From the NCBI GenBank assembly GCA_015061985.1, contig SUVN01000019.1, positions 1 to 42,562 of the forward strand: a stretch of DNA of 42,562 nucleotides, in the 5' to 3' direction. The DNA is from Akkermansiaceae bacterium (GTDB lineage: Bacteria; Verrucomicrobiota; Verrucomicrobiia; Verrucomicrobiales; Akkermansiaceae). The notes below the pieces were generated by a model. The model was not told where the DNA came from and ran no database searches. It saw nothing but the letters and a program-made list of their open reading frames with translations. Position 1 is the stretch's first letter. The number at the start of each line of letters is the position of its first letter. A program made the translations under genes and the position numbers. Of this stretch, positions 7,987 to 17,169 are shown piece by piece.

Positions 7987-9030
7987 TTAATTCAATGCCC
8001 GCTGTTGTTTGCGGCGGATGCGTTCCCACTTCTCACGAGCCAATTGCTGCATATCTGTTGCAGGATCATTTTCATCAACTATCTCCACACCCAACATTGT
8101 TTCGATAACATCCTCCATCGTGATGATTCCCCTTAAGCCGCCGTATTCATCAACTACCGTAGCTATATGCTCTTTTTTTTCGATGAACTGTTCCCAAATG
8201 GTGTAAACAGATGTTTCTTCTGCAAATGAAAGAATGGGGCGTGTAATGTCTGACACTTTGCATGTAAAATCATCTTCGGCTAATTTTTCCAACATAACCG
8301 TTCTGAGAATATAGCCGGTTATGTACTCCTTGTTTTCAGCAAAGACGGGTATTCGGGTAAAGAGAAGTTCCAGGTTATCGTAGGCTTCCTTTAATGTGAA
8401 TGATTCTGCCACCGTCTCTACAATGACGCTGGGGGTCATAATATCCCGGGCTTTTACCTGTGACAGCTTCATACAGCTTTGGAGTATATGGCTCTCTTTT
8501 TCCTGAAAAATACCCTCTGCGGCGCCGATTTTGACCATGGCGTTGATTTCTTCTCTGCTTACTGAGACCTGTTTGCCGGATGGTGTGAAAACACGTGTAA
8601 TAAATTCAGAAAGCCAAACCAGAGGCCAGGTGACAACGATAAGAACGCGAATGATCCCGGTACAAGGCATGGCAAGCTGACGCCAGTAAGATGCACCAAT
8701 TGTCTTGGGTATTATTTCGGAAAAAATCAGAATAAGCAAGGTAAGGACGGCAGATATAATGCCGAAATACGCTTCACCGAATATTTTTGTGGACTCAGAA
8801 CCGACACCGGCAGCACCAATGGTGTGAGCAACGGTATTCAGAGAAAGAATGGCGGCAACGGGACGGTCAATGTTATTCTTGTACTCTTGCAACTGAATAG
8901 CTGTTTTGTTACCCTCAGCCTCTTTCATTCTGATGAATGAACTGGGCGTAGACAATAAAACAGCTTCCAGCACGGAGCATAGAAACGACATGCCTAGCGC
9001 ACCAAACAAATAGATTAACAAAAGAGTCAT
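7987..9030 (-). CDS. CNNM/CorB-type membrane protein (DUF21 plus CBS pair)
   Basis: A 347-residue protein with an N-terminal DUF21 transmembrane domain (hydrophobic helices at about 1-20, 60-80, 85-108 and 120-145; IFSEIIPKTIG is a family signature) followed by a CBS-domain pair (from about 195; ARDIMTPSVIVETV and HIATVVDEYGGLRGIITMEDVIETMLG). CNNM/CorB proteins are linked to Mg2+ export and Na+/Mg2+ exchange. The C-terminal CorC_HlyC domain of many HlyC/CorC homologues is missing, because the protein ends soon after the second CBS. It stands alone, convergent with rtcB, with a purine-rich AGAGGAAAT upstream of the ATG. Confidence 0.85.
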   Translation of the reverse strand: MTLLLIYLFGALGMSFLCSVLEAVLLSTPSSFIRMKEAEGNKTAIQLQEYKNNIDRPVAAILSLNTVAHTIGAAGVGSESTKIFGEAYFGIISAVLTLLILIFSEIIPKTIGASYWRQLAMPCTGIIRVLIVVTWPLVWLSEFITRVFTPSGKQVSVSREEINAMVKIGAAEGIFQEKESHILQSCMKLSQVKARDIMTPSVIVETVAESFTLKEAYDNLELLFTRIPVFAENKEYITGYILRTVMLEKLAEDDFTCKVSDITRPILSFAEETSVYTIWEQFIEKKEHIATVVDEYGGLRGIITMEDVIETMLGVEIVDENDPATDMQQLAREKWERIRRKQQRALN

Positions 9031-9210
9031 ATTTTTTTATTCTATACTATTTCCTCTATCTTTCTACTTGTTTATTTGTCAGCACGCAATTTTACATGTG
9101 CACTCATTGCCAATATGACGGCCTGTATTCCATCATGCAGAGCCCGGTAATTTTTGTCGTTCGCGGCAGTTATTGTTGTTTTTCTGCCGTTAACGGAGTG
9201 CAACATTTCG

Positions 9211-9248
9211 AAAAAGCCGCCTCCCGGGGCTGCATTTCGGGAGGCGGC
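9211..9248 (-). terminator. Intrinsic terminator of carB
   Basis: A perfect 11-bp GC-rich stem (9216-9226 with 9238-9248). On the minus strand it is followed directly by five U's. It lies 24 bp beyond the carB stop. Confidence 0.9.
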
Positions 9249-9271
9249 GAGAAGGTTGATTGGGGATGGGT

Positions 9272-12200
9272 TCAGCCCTGGTTGGAGGCGTGGAGCTCCT
9301 GGAGGGTACGAACCTCTGTCACCTTGTTCTTGCTGTGCAGGATGGCAGCGGCGCAGGCGCGGGCGCTGGAGATATCCGTGGCATAGGAGATACCGGTGCT
9401 GACGGCGGCGGCGCGGATGGCAACCTCGTCTGCGCGGGCATCATGAGAACCGGGGGTGTTCACCACGAAGCAGATTTCGTTGTTCTTGATGCGGTCCACG
9501 ATATTCGGGCGGCGACCCTCCCACACCTTGTAGGCGCGGTCACACTCGATACCATTCTGCAGGAGGTGAATCATCGTGCCCTTTGTGGCGCAGATGGTGA
9601 AACCGGCCTCCGCGATGTTGCGGGCCACTTCCAGAGCGGTATCCTTGTCGCGGTCGTTCACGGAGATGAATACCGTACCCTCCGCGGGCAGCGGGTTGAA
9701 TGCAGAAATCTGGCTCTTCAGGTAGGCAAGATCAGGGTCGGTATCCACACCCATCACCTCACCGGTGGAGTGCATCTCCGGCCCCAGCACCACGTCGATT
9801 CCCGGGAAGCGGTTCCAAGGGAAGACGGCTTCCTTCACGGTGTAGTACGGCGGCACGACTTCTTTGGTGAAGCCAAGCTCGCTGAGCTTCATGCCGCTCA
9901 TGACCTTGGCAGCCAGCTTGGCCAGCGGCACGCCGATGGACTTGGAGACGAAGGGAACGGTGCGGGAGGCACGCGGGTTCACCTCGATGACGTAGAGCTG
10001 CTCATCCTTGATGGCGAACTGGCAGTTCATGAGACCCTTCACGTTGAGTCTGGCGGCCAGTTCCTTGGCGGCGCGCATCATCTCCGCATGCATGGCGGGG
10101 GAAACGCGGTTCGGCGGAATCATGCAGGCAGAGTCACCGGAGTGGATACCGGCGGGCTCAACGTGCTGCATGATGGCACCCACCACACTCGTCTCGCCAT
10201 CAGCGATGACATCCACGTCGATTTCCAGAGCATTTTCCAGGAAACGGTCTACCAGCACGGGGCGTTCGGGAGAGGCATCCACGGCTTCGCGCATGTAGGT
10301 GCGCAGTTCCTGCTCATCGTACACAATCATCATGGCGCGGCCACCCAGCACGAAAGAGGGACGCACCAGCACGGGGAAGCCGATGCGCTGAGCCACGTCC
10401 ACGGCTTCTTCCTCGTTGGTGGCGGTGCCGGCCTCAGCCTGCTTGAGGCCGATTTCATCCAGCAGCGCAGAGAAATACTTGCGGTCTTCGGCCAGCTCAA
10501 TGCTGCGGGGGCTGGTGCCGATGATAGGCACACCGCGCTCCTCCAGTGCAGCGGCGAGGTTCAGCGGGGTCTGGCCGCCGAACTGAACGATGACGCCCTC
10601 CGGCTTCTCCTGGTCCACGATGTTGAGCACGTCTTCCAGGGTGAGCGGTTCAAAGTACAGCTTATCGGAGGTGTCGAAGTCGGTGGAAACTGTTTCCGGG
10701 TTGGAGTTGACCATAATGGTCTCATAACCCAGCTCCTTGAGAGCGAAGGAGGCATGCACGCAGCAGTAGTCGAACTCAATACCCTGCCCGATTCGGTTCG
10801 GGCCGCCACCCAGAATCATAATCTTGCGGCGGTCGCTGGGGCGGGCTTCGTTCTGCTCACCGTAGGTGGAGTAGTAGTAGGGCGTGATAGCCTGGTACTC
10901 ACCGGCGCAGGTATCCACCAGGCCGTAGATGGCGGTGATACCCTTGGCCTTGCGCTCGGCGCGGATGTCGTCCTCGCTGCAACCGCGAGCCAGTGCAATC
11001 TGGCGGTCGGAGAAACCGAGTTTCTTGGCCTCTGCGAGGTCGAGGGTAGCCAGCTGCATGCCGGCTTCTGCCAGCTGCTTGAGCTGGTCCAGGAACCAGG
11101 GGTCAATGGCGGTGAGCTCTTCCACCTCCTCGATGGTGAAGCCGTTCACAAAGGCGGTCTGCAACCAGAAGATGCGGTCGGCATTCGGGGTGGCCAGCTT
11201 GTTGACAATTTCAGAGCGGCTGGGATTCACCGGGTCCTTGGCATCGAAACCGAAGCCCCAGCGGCCGGTCTCCAGAGAACGGAGGGCTTTCTGCAGGGAT
11301 TCCTTGAACGTGCGGCCGATGCTCATGACCTCACCCACGCTCTTCATGGAGGTGGTCAGGCGCTCGTCTGCCTTCTTGAACTTCTCAAACGTGAAGCGGG
11401 GCACCTTGCACACCACGTAGTCCACCGTGGGCTCGAACGCAGCCGGGGTGGTCTTCGTGATGTCGTTGCGCAGCTCATCCAGCGTGTAACCGACGGCGAG
11501 CTTGGCAGCAAACTTAGCAATGGGAAAACCGGTAGCCTTGGAAGCCAGCGCGGAGGAACGGCTCACACGCGGGTTCATCTCGATGATGACCTGACGGCCG
11601 GTCTTGGGGTCTACGGCGAACTGGATGTTACTGCCGCCGGATTCCACGCCGATTTCGCGGATGATGTCGAAGGAAGCCTGACGCAGCAGCGCGTACTCGC
11701 GTGCGGTAAGGGTCTGGGCGGGAGCCACGGTGATGGAGTCACCGGTGTGGATACCCATGGGGTCCAGGTTTTCAATGGAGCAGATGATGATGCAGTTGTC
11801 CGTGCGGTCGCGCATCACCTCAATCTCAATCTCCTTCCATCCCAGCAGGGACTCTTCAATCAGCACCTCGCTCACCGGGGACAAATCCAGCCCGCGCAGC
11901 ACGATTTCCTCAAACTCTGACTTGTTGTAGGCGATACCGCCGCCACTACCGCCCAGGGTGAATGCCGGGCGGATAATCATGGGATAACTGCCGATGACAT
12001 TTTTGGCGATGTTCCAGGCCTCTTCCATGTTGTGGGCAACGCCGCTGGCGGGCACATCCAGGCCGATTTTGACCATGGCATCCTTGAAGCGCTGGCGGTC
12101 CTCACCTTTGTCGATAGCTTCGGCATTGGCGCCAATCATGCGCACACCGTACTTCTCTAACACGCCGCGGCGGTGCAGCTCCATGGCGCAGTTGAGTGCC

Positions 12201-12481
12201 GTCTGACCGCCGAGCGTTGGCAGCATGGCATCCGGACGCTCGCGGGCGATGATTTTCTCCACATATTCGGGAGTGATGGGCTCAATGTAGGTGCGTGGTG
12301 CCGTCTCCGGATCCGTCATGATGGTGGCGGGGTTGGAGTTGACAAGTACAACCTCATATCCTTCCTCGCGAAGGGCCTTACAGGCCTGGGTGCCGGAGTA
12401 GTCAAATTCGCAACCCTGTCCGATCACGATGGGACCGGAGCCAACGACGAGAATCTTCTTGATAGACGTGTCTTTAGGCAT
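9272..12481 (-). CDS. carB: Carbamoyl-phosphate synthase large subunit
   Basis: CarB makes carbamoyl phosphate from bicarbonate, ATP and glutamine-derived ammonia, feeding arginine and pyrimidine synthesis. The protein shows the internally duplicated layout: two ATP-grasp halves, each opening with a glycine-rich loop ([15 protein letters not shown] at the N-terminus, [15 protein letters not shown] near residue 560), an oligomerisation region between them, and a C-terminal MGS-like allosteric domain. From ATG 12481 it has 1069 residues, close to the usual ~1070. An in-frame ATG at 12511 adds ten residues, but it falls within a possible promoter spacer (TTGCAA on the minus strand at 12525-12530). 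No carA is adjacent. Confidence 0.96.
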   Translation of the reverse strand: MPKDTSIKKILVVGSGPIVIGQGCEFDYSGTQACKALREEGYEVVLVNSNPATIMTDPETAPRTYIEPITPEYVEKIIARERPDAMLPTLGGQTALNCAMELHRRGVLEKYGVRMIGANAEAIDKGEDRQRFKDAMVKIGLDVPASGVAHNMEEAWNIAKNVIGSYPMIIRPAFTLGGSGGGIAYNKSEFEEIVLRGLDLSPVSEVLIEESLLGWKEIEIEVMRDRTDNCIIICSIENLDPMGIHTGDSITVAPAQTLTAREYALLRQASFDIIREIGVESGGSNIQFAVDPKTGRQVIIEMNPRVSRSSALASKATGFPIAKFAAKLAVGYTLDELRNDITKTTPAAFEPTVDYVVCKVPRFTFEKFKKADERLTTSMKSVGEVMSIGRTFKESLQKALRSLETGRWGFGFDAKDPVNPSRSEIVNKLATPNADRIFWLQTAFVNGFTIEEVEELTAIDPWFLDQLKQLAEAGMQLATLDLAEAKKLGFSDRQIALARGCSEDDIRAERKAKGITAIYGLVDTCAGEYQAITPYYYSTYGEQNEARPSDRRKIMILGGGPNRIGQGIEFDYCCVHASFALKELGYETIMVNSNPETVSTDFDTSDKLYFEPLTLEDVLNIVDQEKPEGVIVQFGGQTPLNLAAALEERGVPIIGTSPRSIELAEDRKYFSALLDEIGLKQAEAGTATNEEEAVDVAQRIGFPVLVRPSFVLGGRAMMIVYDEQELRTYMREAVDASPERPVLVDRFLENALEIDVDVIADGETSVVGAIMQHVEPAGIHSGDSACMIPPNRVSPAMHAEMMRAAKELAARLNVKGLMNCQFAIKDEQLYVIEVNPRASRTVPFVSKSIGVPLAKLAAKVMSGMKLSELGFTKEVVPPYYTVKEAVFPWNRFPGIDVVLGPEMHSTGEVMGVDTDPDLAYLKSQISAFNPLPAEGTVFISVNDRDKDTALEVARNIAEAGFTICATKGTMIHLLQNGIECDRAYKVWEGRRPNIVDRIKNNEICFVVNTPGSHDARADEVAIRAAAVSTGISYATDISSARACAAAILHSKNKVTEVRTLQELHASNQG

Positions 12482-12578
12482 GATTGGTGTAAACTTGCAG
12501 ATATATGCCATAAATGAGCCTAAATTGCAAGACTAATATGCAATTATCTGCTTTTTTTTCTGCCCGGATGCCGTTGTC

Positions 12579-13340
12579 TCAATAGTTATAGAGCTTTCCG
12601 CCGCGCTGCTGCAATCCCTGCTGTATGCGCTGCTGCATGAGCTTCCCCTGGCGGCTGTTTCTGCCTTCTTCCGTGAAACTGCTCACATAGCCGCGGAAGC
12701 CGCTGCCGTCTTTCACGCGTGCCCAATGCTCAAATGGCTGTAAATGGCGCTCAGGATAGACGCTTTGCAGAAAGGGAAGGATGCCGGGCTCATCTTCCCA
12801 GCGTTTCAGCGGAAAATCTCCGTTCGCCAGTACCTCCAGCCGGCCGTTCCAAATCCAGGGGTCCAGGATGATGCTCTCCGGCCAGGTTCCCCCGGCAGCA
12901 GAGACGTAAACGCAATGGTGTTCGGAACCATCCCCCTTGTCTCTGACACAGCAGCCGATGCGGAAATAGCTCAACGCCCGGCGACGGAGCTCGCGGTACA
13001 TGTCGTGCTGGTAATGCCAGCAGAGGCCTCGCTCGCTGAAATTCCACATGGAGTTCACCATGCGATTGTTCATCCAGGCCATGAAGACGGGGTCGTTGTA
13101 GCGGGCAATGGCGGCACCGGCCTTGTAAGCGGTATCGGCCAGCCAGCGGGCTTCTTCCTGCGCGGCGGCTTCATGCTGCTGTTCGGCAGGCAGCAGACAG
13201 AGCATCTGTTGCGCAAGCTGTGCGCGCTTTTCGGTGATGGGTGAGGTGTAGGCATATTCCGGCGGCGGTGCCGTCTGGCAGGCCATCAGCACGAGTGCCG
13301 ATAACATCACGAGCAATCTGCCTGTCATGCCGAACGTCAT
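12579..13340 (-). CDS. Lipoprotein with Cys-His-Asp triad pattern (paralogue B)
   Basis: A 253-residue exported lipoprotein: signal peptide with lipobox LMAC (Cys21). It is clearly paralogous to the upstream gene, sharing LLPAEQQ, QEEARWLADTAYKA, RGLCWHYQHDMYRELRRR, GCCVRD and SEHxC. GLCWHY (Cys107), SEHHC (His141) and ILDPW (Asp160) have the order and spacing of a Cys-His-Asp triad of the transglutaminase/NlpC type, so it may be a peptidase-like or cross-linking enzyme at the outer membrane. I know no named family. It starts 3 bp after the paralogue's stop, so the two form one operon and probably arose by tandem duplication. Confidence 0.6.
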   Translation of the reverse strand: MTFGMTGRLLVMLSALVLMACQTAPPPEYAYTSPITEKRAQLAQQMLCLLPAEQQHEAAAQEEARWLADTAYKAGAAIARYNDPVFMAWMNNRMVNSMWNFSERGLCWHYQHDMYRELRRRALSYFRIGCCVRDKGDGSEHHCVYVSAAGGTWPESIILDPWIWNGRLEVLANGDFPLKRWEDEPGILPFLQSVYPERHLQPFEHWARVKDGSGFRGYVSSFTEEGRNSRQGKLMQQRIQQGLQQRGGKLYNY

Positions 13341-13343
13341 CTG

Positions 13344-14087
13344 TCAATAATTGGTGAGTGAGCCGGGGTGTTCCTCCCTGCCCTTCAGGATATTTTCATA
13401 CATGCGACGATACTGCGAGGAACGCCGCGTTTCCTCCATCCAATAGCCCTCATAATCACCATCTACGGAGCGCAGCACGCTCCAGTGCTCCATGGGCCAG
13501 GTGTGTCCCTCCGGGTAGCAGATGGACTGTGTGCGGCATACGGAGGGAGAATCCGTCCAGCGCCGCGGATTCAGCTTCCGGGCATCGTTCACCTTCAATC
13601 GACCGTTCCACATCCAGGCATCCAGCACCCAGGCATTCGGCCAGGCGGCATCACGGGCGGCAATATAAAGGCAATTATGCTCGGAGGCATGGGTGGCATC
13701 GCGCACGCAGCAACCCAGCCGGAAATAATCCAGCGGTCTCCGCCGCAGCTCGCGATACATATCATGCTGGTAGTGCCAGCAGAGCCCGCGGTCCTGCAAT
13801 CGGGCATTGATGAGGGCATTGCCTGCCCAGCCGGGAAACCAGGAGCCGTTCAGGCGCGAAATGCCGGCAGCGGCTTTGTAGGCGGTATCGGCCAGCCAGC
13901 GGGCTTCCTCCTGCGCGGCCTTTTCTTTCTGCTGCTCCGCAGGCAACAGGGCCAGCAGGTTATCCTTGAGGGTGACGCGTTTTTTCGTGACCGCCACGGT
14001 ATAGGGATATTGAACCTGGGCAGGATAACACCCTGCCAGAATCAGTACTGTCAGCATCACTATTACCTGTTGCACGAGCGATTTCAC
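13344..14087 (-). CDS. Lipoprotein with Cys-His-Asp triad pattern (paralogue A)
   Basis: A 248-residue lipoprotein from GTG 14087: short basic start, hydrophobic stretch, lipobox LAGC (Cys20). I preferred this GTG to one at 14105 because it gives a classic signal peptide and because the upstream codon overlaps the -10 hexamer. The conserved segment RGLCWHYQHDMYRELRRR (Cys103), SEHNC (His137) and VLDAW (Asp156) matches the downstream paralogue and suggests a transglutaminase-like catalytic triad; this is an inference from pattern only. First gene of a two-gene operon. Confidence 0.6.
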   Translation of the reverse strand: MKSLVQQVIVMLTVLILAGCYPAQVQYPYTVAVTKKRVTLKDNLLALLPAEQQKEKAAQEEARWLADTAYKAAAGISRLNGSWFPGWAGNALINARLQDRGLCWHYQHDMYRELRRRPLDYFRLGCCVRDATHASEHNCLYIAARDAAWPNAWVLDAWMWNGRLKVNDARKLNPRRWTDSPSVCRTQSICYPEGHTWPMEHWSVLRSVDGDYEGYWMEETRRSSQYRRMYENILKGREEHPGSLTNY

Positions 14088-14095
14088 GGTCGCGC

Positions 14096-14124
14096 ATTCT
14101 AGCACAACGCCTTTGCTCTGGCAA
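14096..14124 (-). promoter_or_regulatory. Promoter of the lipoprotein pair
   Basis: On the minus strand TTGCCA (14124-14119), 17-bp spacer, TAGAAT (14101-14096), ending 8 bp before the GTG at 14087. It helps fix that start and predicts an almost leaderless mRNA. Confidence 0.6.
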
Positions 14125-14138
14125 GCATCATGTCAGTT

Positions 14139-14975
14139 CTATCTCTTCTCTTCTGAAAGCGCGGGAAAGCCCTCAAGCTCCAGCATCAATATCTCCGGGC
14201 GGCAGCAGAAGCGCAGCGGCAGCTGGCTGGTACCCAACCCGCGACTCACATAAAAAGCCTTCCCCTTATCCTCATGATACCCAGCAGACTTTTTACGGTC
14301 AACATCCCGATCCGGCATGACAATTGCCCCGTAGAACGGCAAACGAATCTGCCCGCCGTGGGTGTGTCCGGAAAGGGTAATTGTCGTTCCGGGCGGGGCA
14401 AACTTCACCCCCGCCGGAGAATGGGTCAGCAGGATGAAAGGTTTGCCCGTTTCCGGTTGAGAGACGGAACCGGGATATCGGTACGTGTAGGCACAGCGCA
14501 TCCCGGCAATGGTGAGAGCTGCTCCGCCGATTGTCAAATCCTGCTTTTTACCCTCCATCAGAGGAATATTCAGGCGTTTGAACATCTGCCGCAATTTTCG
14601 GGCACCATACCAGTAATCATGATTACCCAGCACGGCAAAACACGGCACGGCCGTGAGCGGCTTGAGTATTTCCTCAATTGTTTCAAGAGGCAGCGTATTG
14701 TGATTATCGTTCACATAATCCCCGAGCAGCAACACCGCATCCGGCTTCTCTGCCAGCGTGCACTCCACAATGCGCCGAAGGTAATCCTCATCCTCCGGGC
14801 GAACGTGCAAATCGCTCAGCACTGCCAGACGCGCCACCCTGCCCTGCCATTCCGGCAGATGGAGACGATGGTGTGTGAGCTCTATCCATTCCCGCTCTGC
14901 ATAACAGGCATACAGCGCGACCGCGCCCATGGTCAGCAGGATGAAGAGCCTCACATACCATCGCCAGTATTTCAT
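14139..14975 (-). CDS. Membrane-anchored calcineurin-like metallophosphoesterase
   Basis: A 278-residue protein with an N-terminal membrane anchor (about residues 7-25) and all metallophosphoesterase motifs: SDLHVR (Asp55, His57), LLGDYVND (Asp86), GNHDYW (118-119), THSP and SGHTHGGQ. The layout matches the YaeI/LpxG-like group of membrane-tethered phosphodiesterases, some of which hydrolyse UDP-2,3-diacylglucosamine in lipid A synthesis; the substrate here cannot be told from sequence. Its ATG overlaps the ribD stop by 4 nt (ATGA), so the two are translationally coupled. Confidence 0.85.
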   Translation of the reverse strand: MKYWRWYVRLFILLTMGAVALYACYAEREWIELTHHRLHLPEWQGRVARLAVLSDLHVRPEDEDYLRRIVECTLAEKPDAVLLLGDYVNDNHNTLPLETIEEILKPLTAVPCFAVLGNHDYWYGARKLRQMFKRLNIPLMEGKKQDLTIGGAALTIAGMRCAYTYRYPGSVSQPETGKPFILLTHSPAGVKFAPPGTTITLSGHTHGGQIRLPFYGAIVMPDRDVDRKKSAGYHEDKGKAFYVSRGLGTSQLPLRFCCRPEILMLELEGFPALSEEKR

Positions 14976-16018
14976 TCCAGTATTCCTCTCAGGATAATAT
15001 CAGGTTCGCAGGCCAGAATCTCCTCTTCCCGGAACTTGCACTCGCGTTTCAGGTAGTCACCCGGTACCATGGGAGCAGGTCCACCACCCAGAATCGGCGC
15101 AATATCCTGCACCCATTCATTGACGAGTCCTTCCTCCAGGAAATGGCGGAGCAGCTGACCACCGCATTCCAGCAGCAGATTCACGATGCCGTATCGGCTG
15201 TACAGCTCCTCCAGCATCACCTTCAGGTCTGACACCTGCTCCAGAATAATCGTTCGATCTGCGTACTCATCCGTCAGTAACTGACAGTCGGCCGGTATGC
15301 TGTTGCGGTCGCGCGTCATGACGATGCGATAGGGCTGCTTCTTGCGCGGTGAAGGTGCCTGCAAGGGCGTGCGTATCGTCAGCGCCGGGTCATCCATCCT
15401 CACCGTGCCGCCGCCCACCAGAATTGCATCACTCTCTGCCCGCAGCTGGTGCGCATTGCGCAGCGCTTTCGGGCTGGACAGCCAGCGGTCATCACGCCGC
15501 GTCATGCGCCCGTCCATGGTCGTGGCTACTTTTGCCAACACCCAGGGGCGACGATTCTTCACCGACCAGACCCAGGGGCGCACCAATATCTCACACACTT
15601 CTCCGCAGATGCCATGCTCCACTTCGATTCCATGCGCGCGCAATATTGCATCTGCCCTGCCCCGATGCCGCTCATCCGGGTCAACGGCTCCATATACCAC
15701 GCGGCTGATACCGGCCTCGATGATAGCTTCTGTACAAGGCGGCGTGCGGCCATAGCTGGAGCAAGGTTCCAGAGTCACATATATGGTAGATCCCTTCAGC
15801 CATTGGCCGTTTCCCTTCCAGTGAGCATTGTCAATGGCACGCCGCTCAGCATGCAGCTCTCCTGCTATTTCATGATGCCCTTCTCCGAGAATAAACCCGT
15901 CGCGAACAATAACTGCACCCACCGGCGGATTGGGGCTGGTTGTTCCCACACCGCGACGGGCGAGCTCTACAGCTCGCATCATCCAGAGATAATCCTGATT
16001 GGGAGATAAGTCATCCAT
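14972..16018 (-). CDS. ribD: Riboflavin biosynthesis deaminase/reductase RibD
   Basis: A bifunctional enzyme for the second and third steps after GTP cyclohydrolase II: deamination of the pyrimidine ring, then reduction of the ribosyl side chain. The N-terminal cytidine-deaminase-like domain has the zinc site HAE (56-58) and PCSSYGRTPPC (Cys86, Cys95). The C-terminal reductase domain (about 150-348) has VLAKVATTMDGRM and ILVGGGTVRMDDPALTIR. Length 348 is normal. No other rib genes are adjacent. It is first in a two-gene operon with the phosphoesterase and borders the DnaA-box-rich interval. Confidence 0.95.
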   Translation of the reverse strand: MDDLSPNQDYLWMMRAVELARRGVGTTSPNPPVGAVIVRDGFILGEGHHEIAGELHAERRAIDNAHWKGNGQWLKGSTIYVTLEPCSSYGRTPPCTEAIIEAGISRVVYGAVDPDERHRGRADAILRAHGIEVEHGICGEVCEILVRPWVWSVKNRRPWVLAKVATTMDGRMTRRDDRWLSSPKALRNAHQLRAESDAILVGGGTVRMDDPALTIRTPLQAPSPRKKQPYRIVMTRDRNSIPADCQLLTDEYADRTIILEQVSDLKVMLEELYSRYGIVNLLLECGGQLLRHFLEEGLVNEWVQDIAPILGGGPAPMVPGDYLKRECKFREEEILACEPDIILRGILE

Positions 16019-16024
16019 GAGTCC

Positions 16025-16052
16025 ATTCTATCATCTTGCGGCTATCTGTCAA
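16025..16052 (-). promoter_or_regulatory. Promoter of ribD (leaderless type)
   Basis: Minus strand: consensus TTGACA (16052-16047), 16-bp spacer, TAGAAT (16030-16025), then only 6 bp to the ribD ATG. Transcription should start at the AUG. No FMN-riboswitch-sized leader can exist from this promoter. Confidence 0.7.
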
Positions 16053-16132
16053 GGGGAGCACCCGTTTGCTCTTTTACGTTGTCCCGACTGATGACTAATG
16101 AATACTTGAAATTTAAATTCATCATCATCAGT

Positions 16133-16325
16133 CCTGTGAATAAGTTTAATAACTCATTCAATGATTTCATTGACAGTACTTTAAGAAATACCTGTTCTGT
16201 GGATAACCCGGTGCATAACCTGATTCCCGGTTGTGAATAAAAGTTATTCACATCTCTATTCACCGTTTATTCACAGACTTATTCACTATGTTTTGTGAAT
16301 AATTAATATAATATATTTAGTATCA
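16133..16325. other. Candidate chromosomal replication origin (DnaA-box cluster plus AT-rich stretch)
   Basis: The gene-free interval 16019-16322 holds six exact TTATNCACA boxes: 16135-16143 (-), 16198-16206 (-, TTATCCACA), 16232-16240 (-), 16244-16252 (+), 16267-16275 (+) and 16294-16302 (-). Near matches lie at 16210-16218, 16256-16264 and 16279-16287. Five of the six lie within 105 bp. An AT-only stretch (16300-16318) follows the last box and could be the unwinding element. This is the layout of oriC. Nearby parS-like sites and the local change of transcription direction support it. dnaA is not next to it. Confidence 0.8.
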
Positions 16326-17000
16326 ATGATTTATATTACTTAAAGAGTCATTGTTACTCAGAAAATCCTTAAAAAAGATAAAGGGAGCCATTATCGGCAT
16401 CGAAACATTATAGATAACGGTGCCCGGTACATCGACACATACAAGTGCTACTTTGCTGAGAACTTTAGTACCCATTCCGGGCTTGCGGATAGGTTGTCCG
16501 TCAGCAGAAACATAGGCTACATTCCCCTGCTCTGTCTTGATTTGGGCATATACCCGGTGCTGCATGCTGTCGGGCAGCTCTGATACACAACCCTGCGCAT
16601 AGCCGGCTTTCAGCTCATCGCACAATGTTTCCAGCGTAGCATATCCATCTGTTCTCTGAAGAACGGCTGCTGTTCCATTAGATATCTTAATATATTGATA
16701 TTCAGTATAATGAGAAAATGGCTTGGGTGTGCCGAGACCTTCCTTACTTGTATCAGTCAGCATGATGCTGTCATGTACAAAGGGCTTGATTTTCTGTATC
16801 TCAAGCTTACGTACCTTGACATACCATCCACCCTGAGAAGAATAAAGACTAAGCGGCAGTTCCACAGCGAACCCATTGTATACCGTGGCCTTTTCCGTGA
16901 TTTGTTTATTGAATTGTGTATAGGCACAGGAATTCAATGTGCCAACCACACCTACCATACATCCGACCATTAACAGCAACCGTAACATATTGGTTTTCAT
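16323..17000 (-). CDS. Putative lipoprotein of unknown function
   Basis: A 225-residue protein with a signal peptide ending at LNSCAY (likely lipidated Cys25). The body is soluble with no recognised motif. A KPGMGTKVLSKVALVCVDVPGTVIYNVSMPIMAPFIFFKDF segment near the C-terminus is hydrophobic and may associate with membrane. Its stop lies directly beside the AT-rich edge of the candidate origin. It has its own leaderless-type promoter. Confidence 0.6.
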   Translation of the reverse strand: MKTNMLRLLLMVGCMVGVVGTLNSCAYTQFNKQITEKATVYNGFAVELPLSLYSSQGGWYVKVRKLEIQKIKPFVHDSIMLTDTSKEGLGTPKPFSHYTEYQYIKISNGTAAVLQRTDGYATLETLCDELKAGYAQGCVSELPDSMQHRVYAQIKTEQGNVAYVSADGQPIRKPGMGTKVLSKVALVCVDVPGTVIYNVSMPIMAPFIFFKDFLSNNDSLSNINH

Positions 17001-17006
17001 ATTAAG

Positions 17007-17035
17007 AATATATCATATAGAAACTGACCCGTCAA
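17007..17035 (-). promoter_or_regulatory. Promoter of the 225-residue lipoprotein gene (leaderless type)
   Basis: Minus strand TTGACG (17035-17030), 17-bp spacer, TATATT (17012-17007), then 6 bp to the ATG at 17000. Confidence 0.65.
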
Positions 17036-17091
17036 TCGATTTCTGTGAAAAAGAAATAGTTGATAAATTAAGATATTTCGGTAAAGTTGAT

Positions 17092-17107
17092 TGTTCCACA
17101 TGGAACA
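17092..17107. other. parS-like site 1
   Basis: TGTTCCACATGGAACA, a 16-bp near-palindrome differing at one central base from the TGTTCCACGTGGAACA type of parS. It is intergenic, overlapping the U-tract side of a terminator. Confidence 0.75.
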
Positions 17108-17138
17108 AAAAAATCCTCCGATGAAACGACATCGGAGG
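17106..17138 (-). terminator. Intrinsic terminator of the TPR-like gene
   Basis: A 9-bp stem (17115-17123 with 17130-17138), loop of 6, followed on the minus strand by A and seven U's. It ends transcription from argS and the TPR-like gene before the next promoter. Confidence 0.85.
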
Positions 17139-17169
17139 TCTGCATATGATATAACTCCCCTGCCCTGCT

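Noticed and set aside
9260..11920. 886-aa open frame antisense to carB
   Set aside because: His/Gly-rich nonsense composition typical of the reverse strand of a GC-rich gene; carB is certain.
16042..16263. 73-aa open frame on the minus strand
   Set aside because: Lies across the DnaA boxes; composition is explained by the repeated boxes, not by coding.
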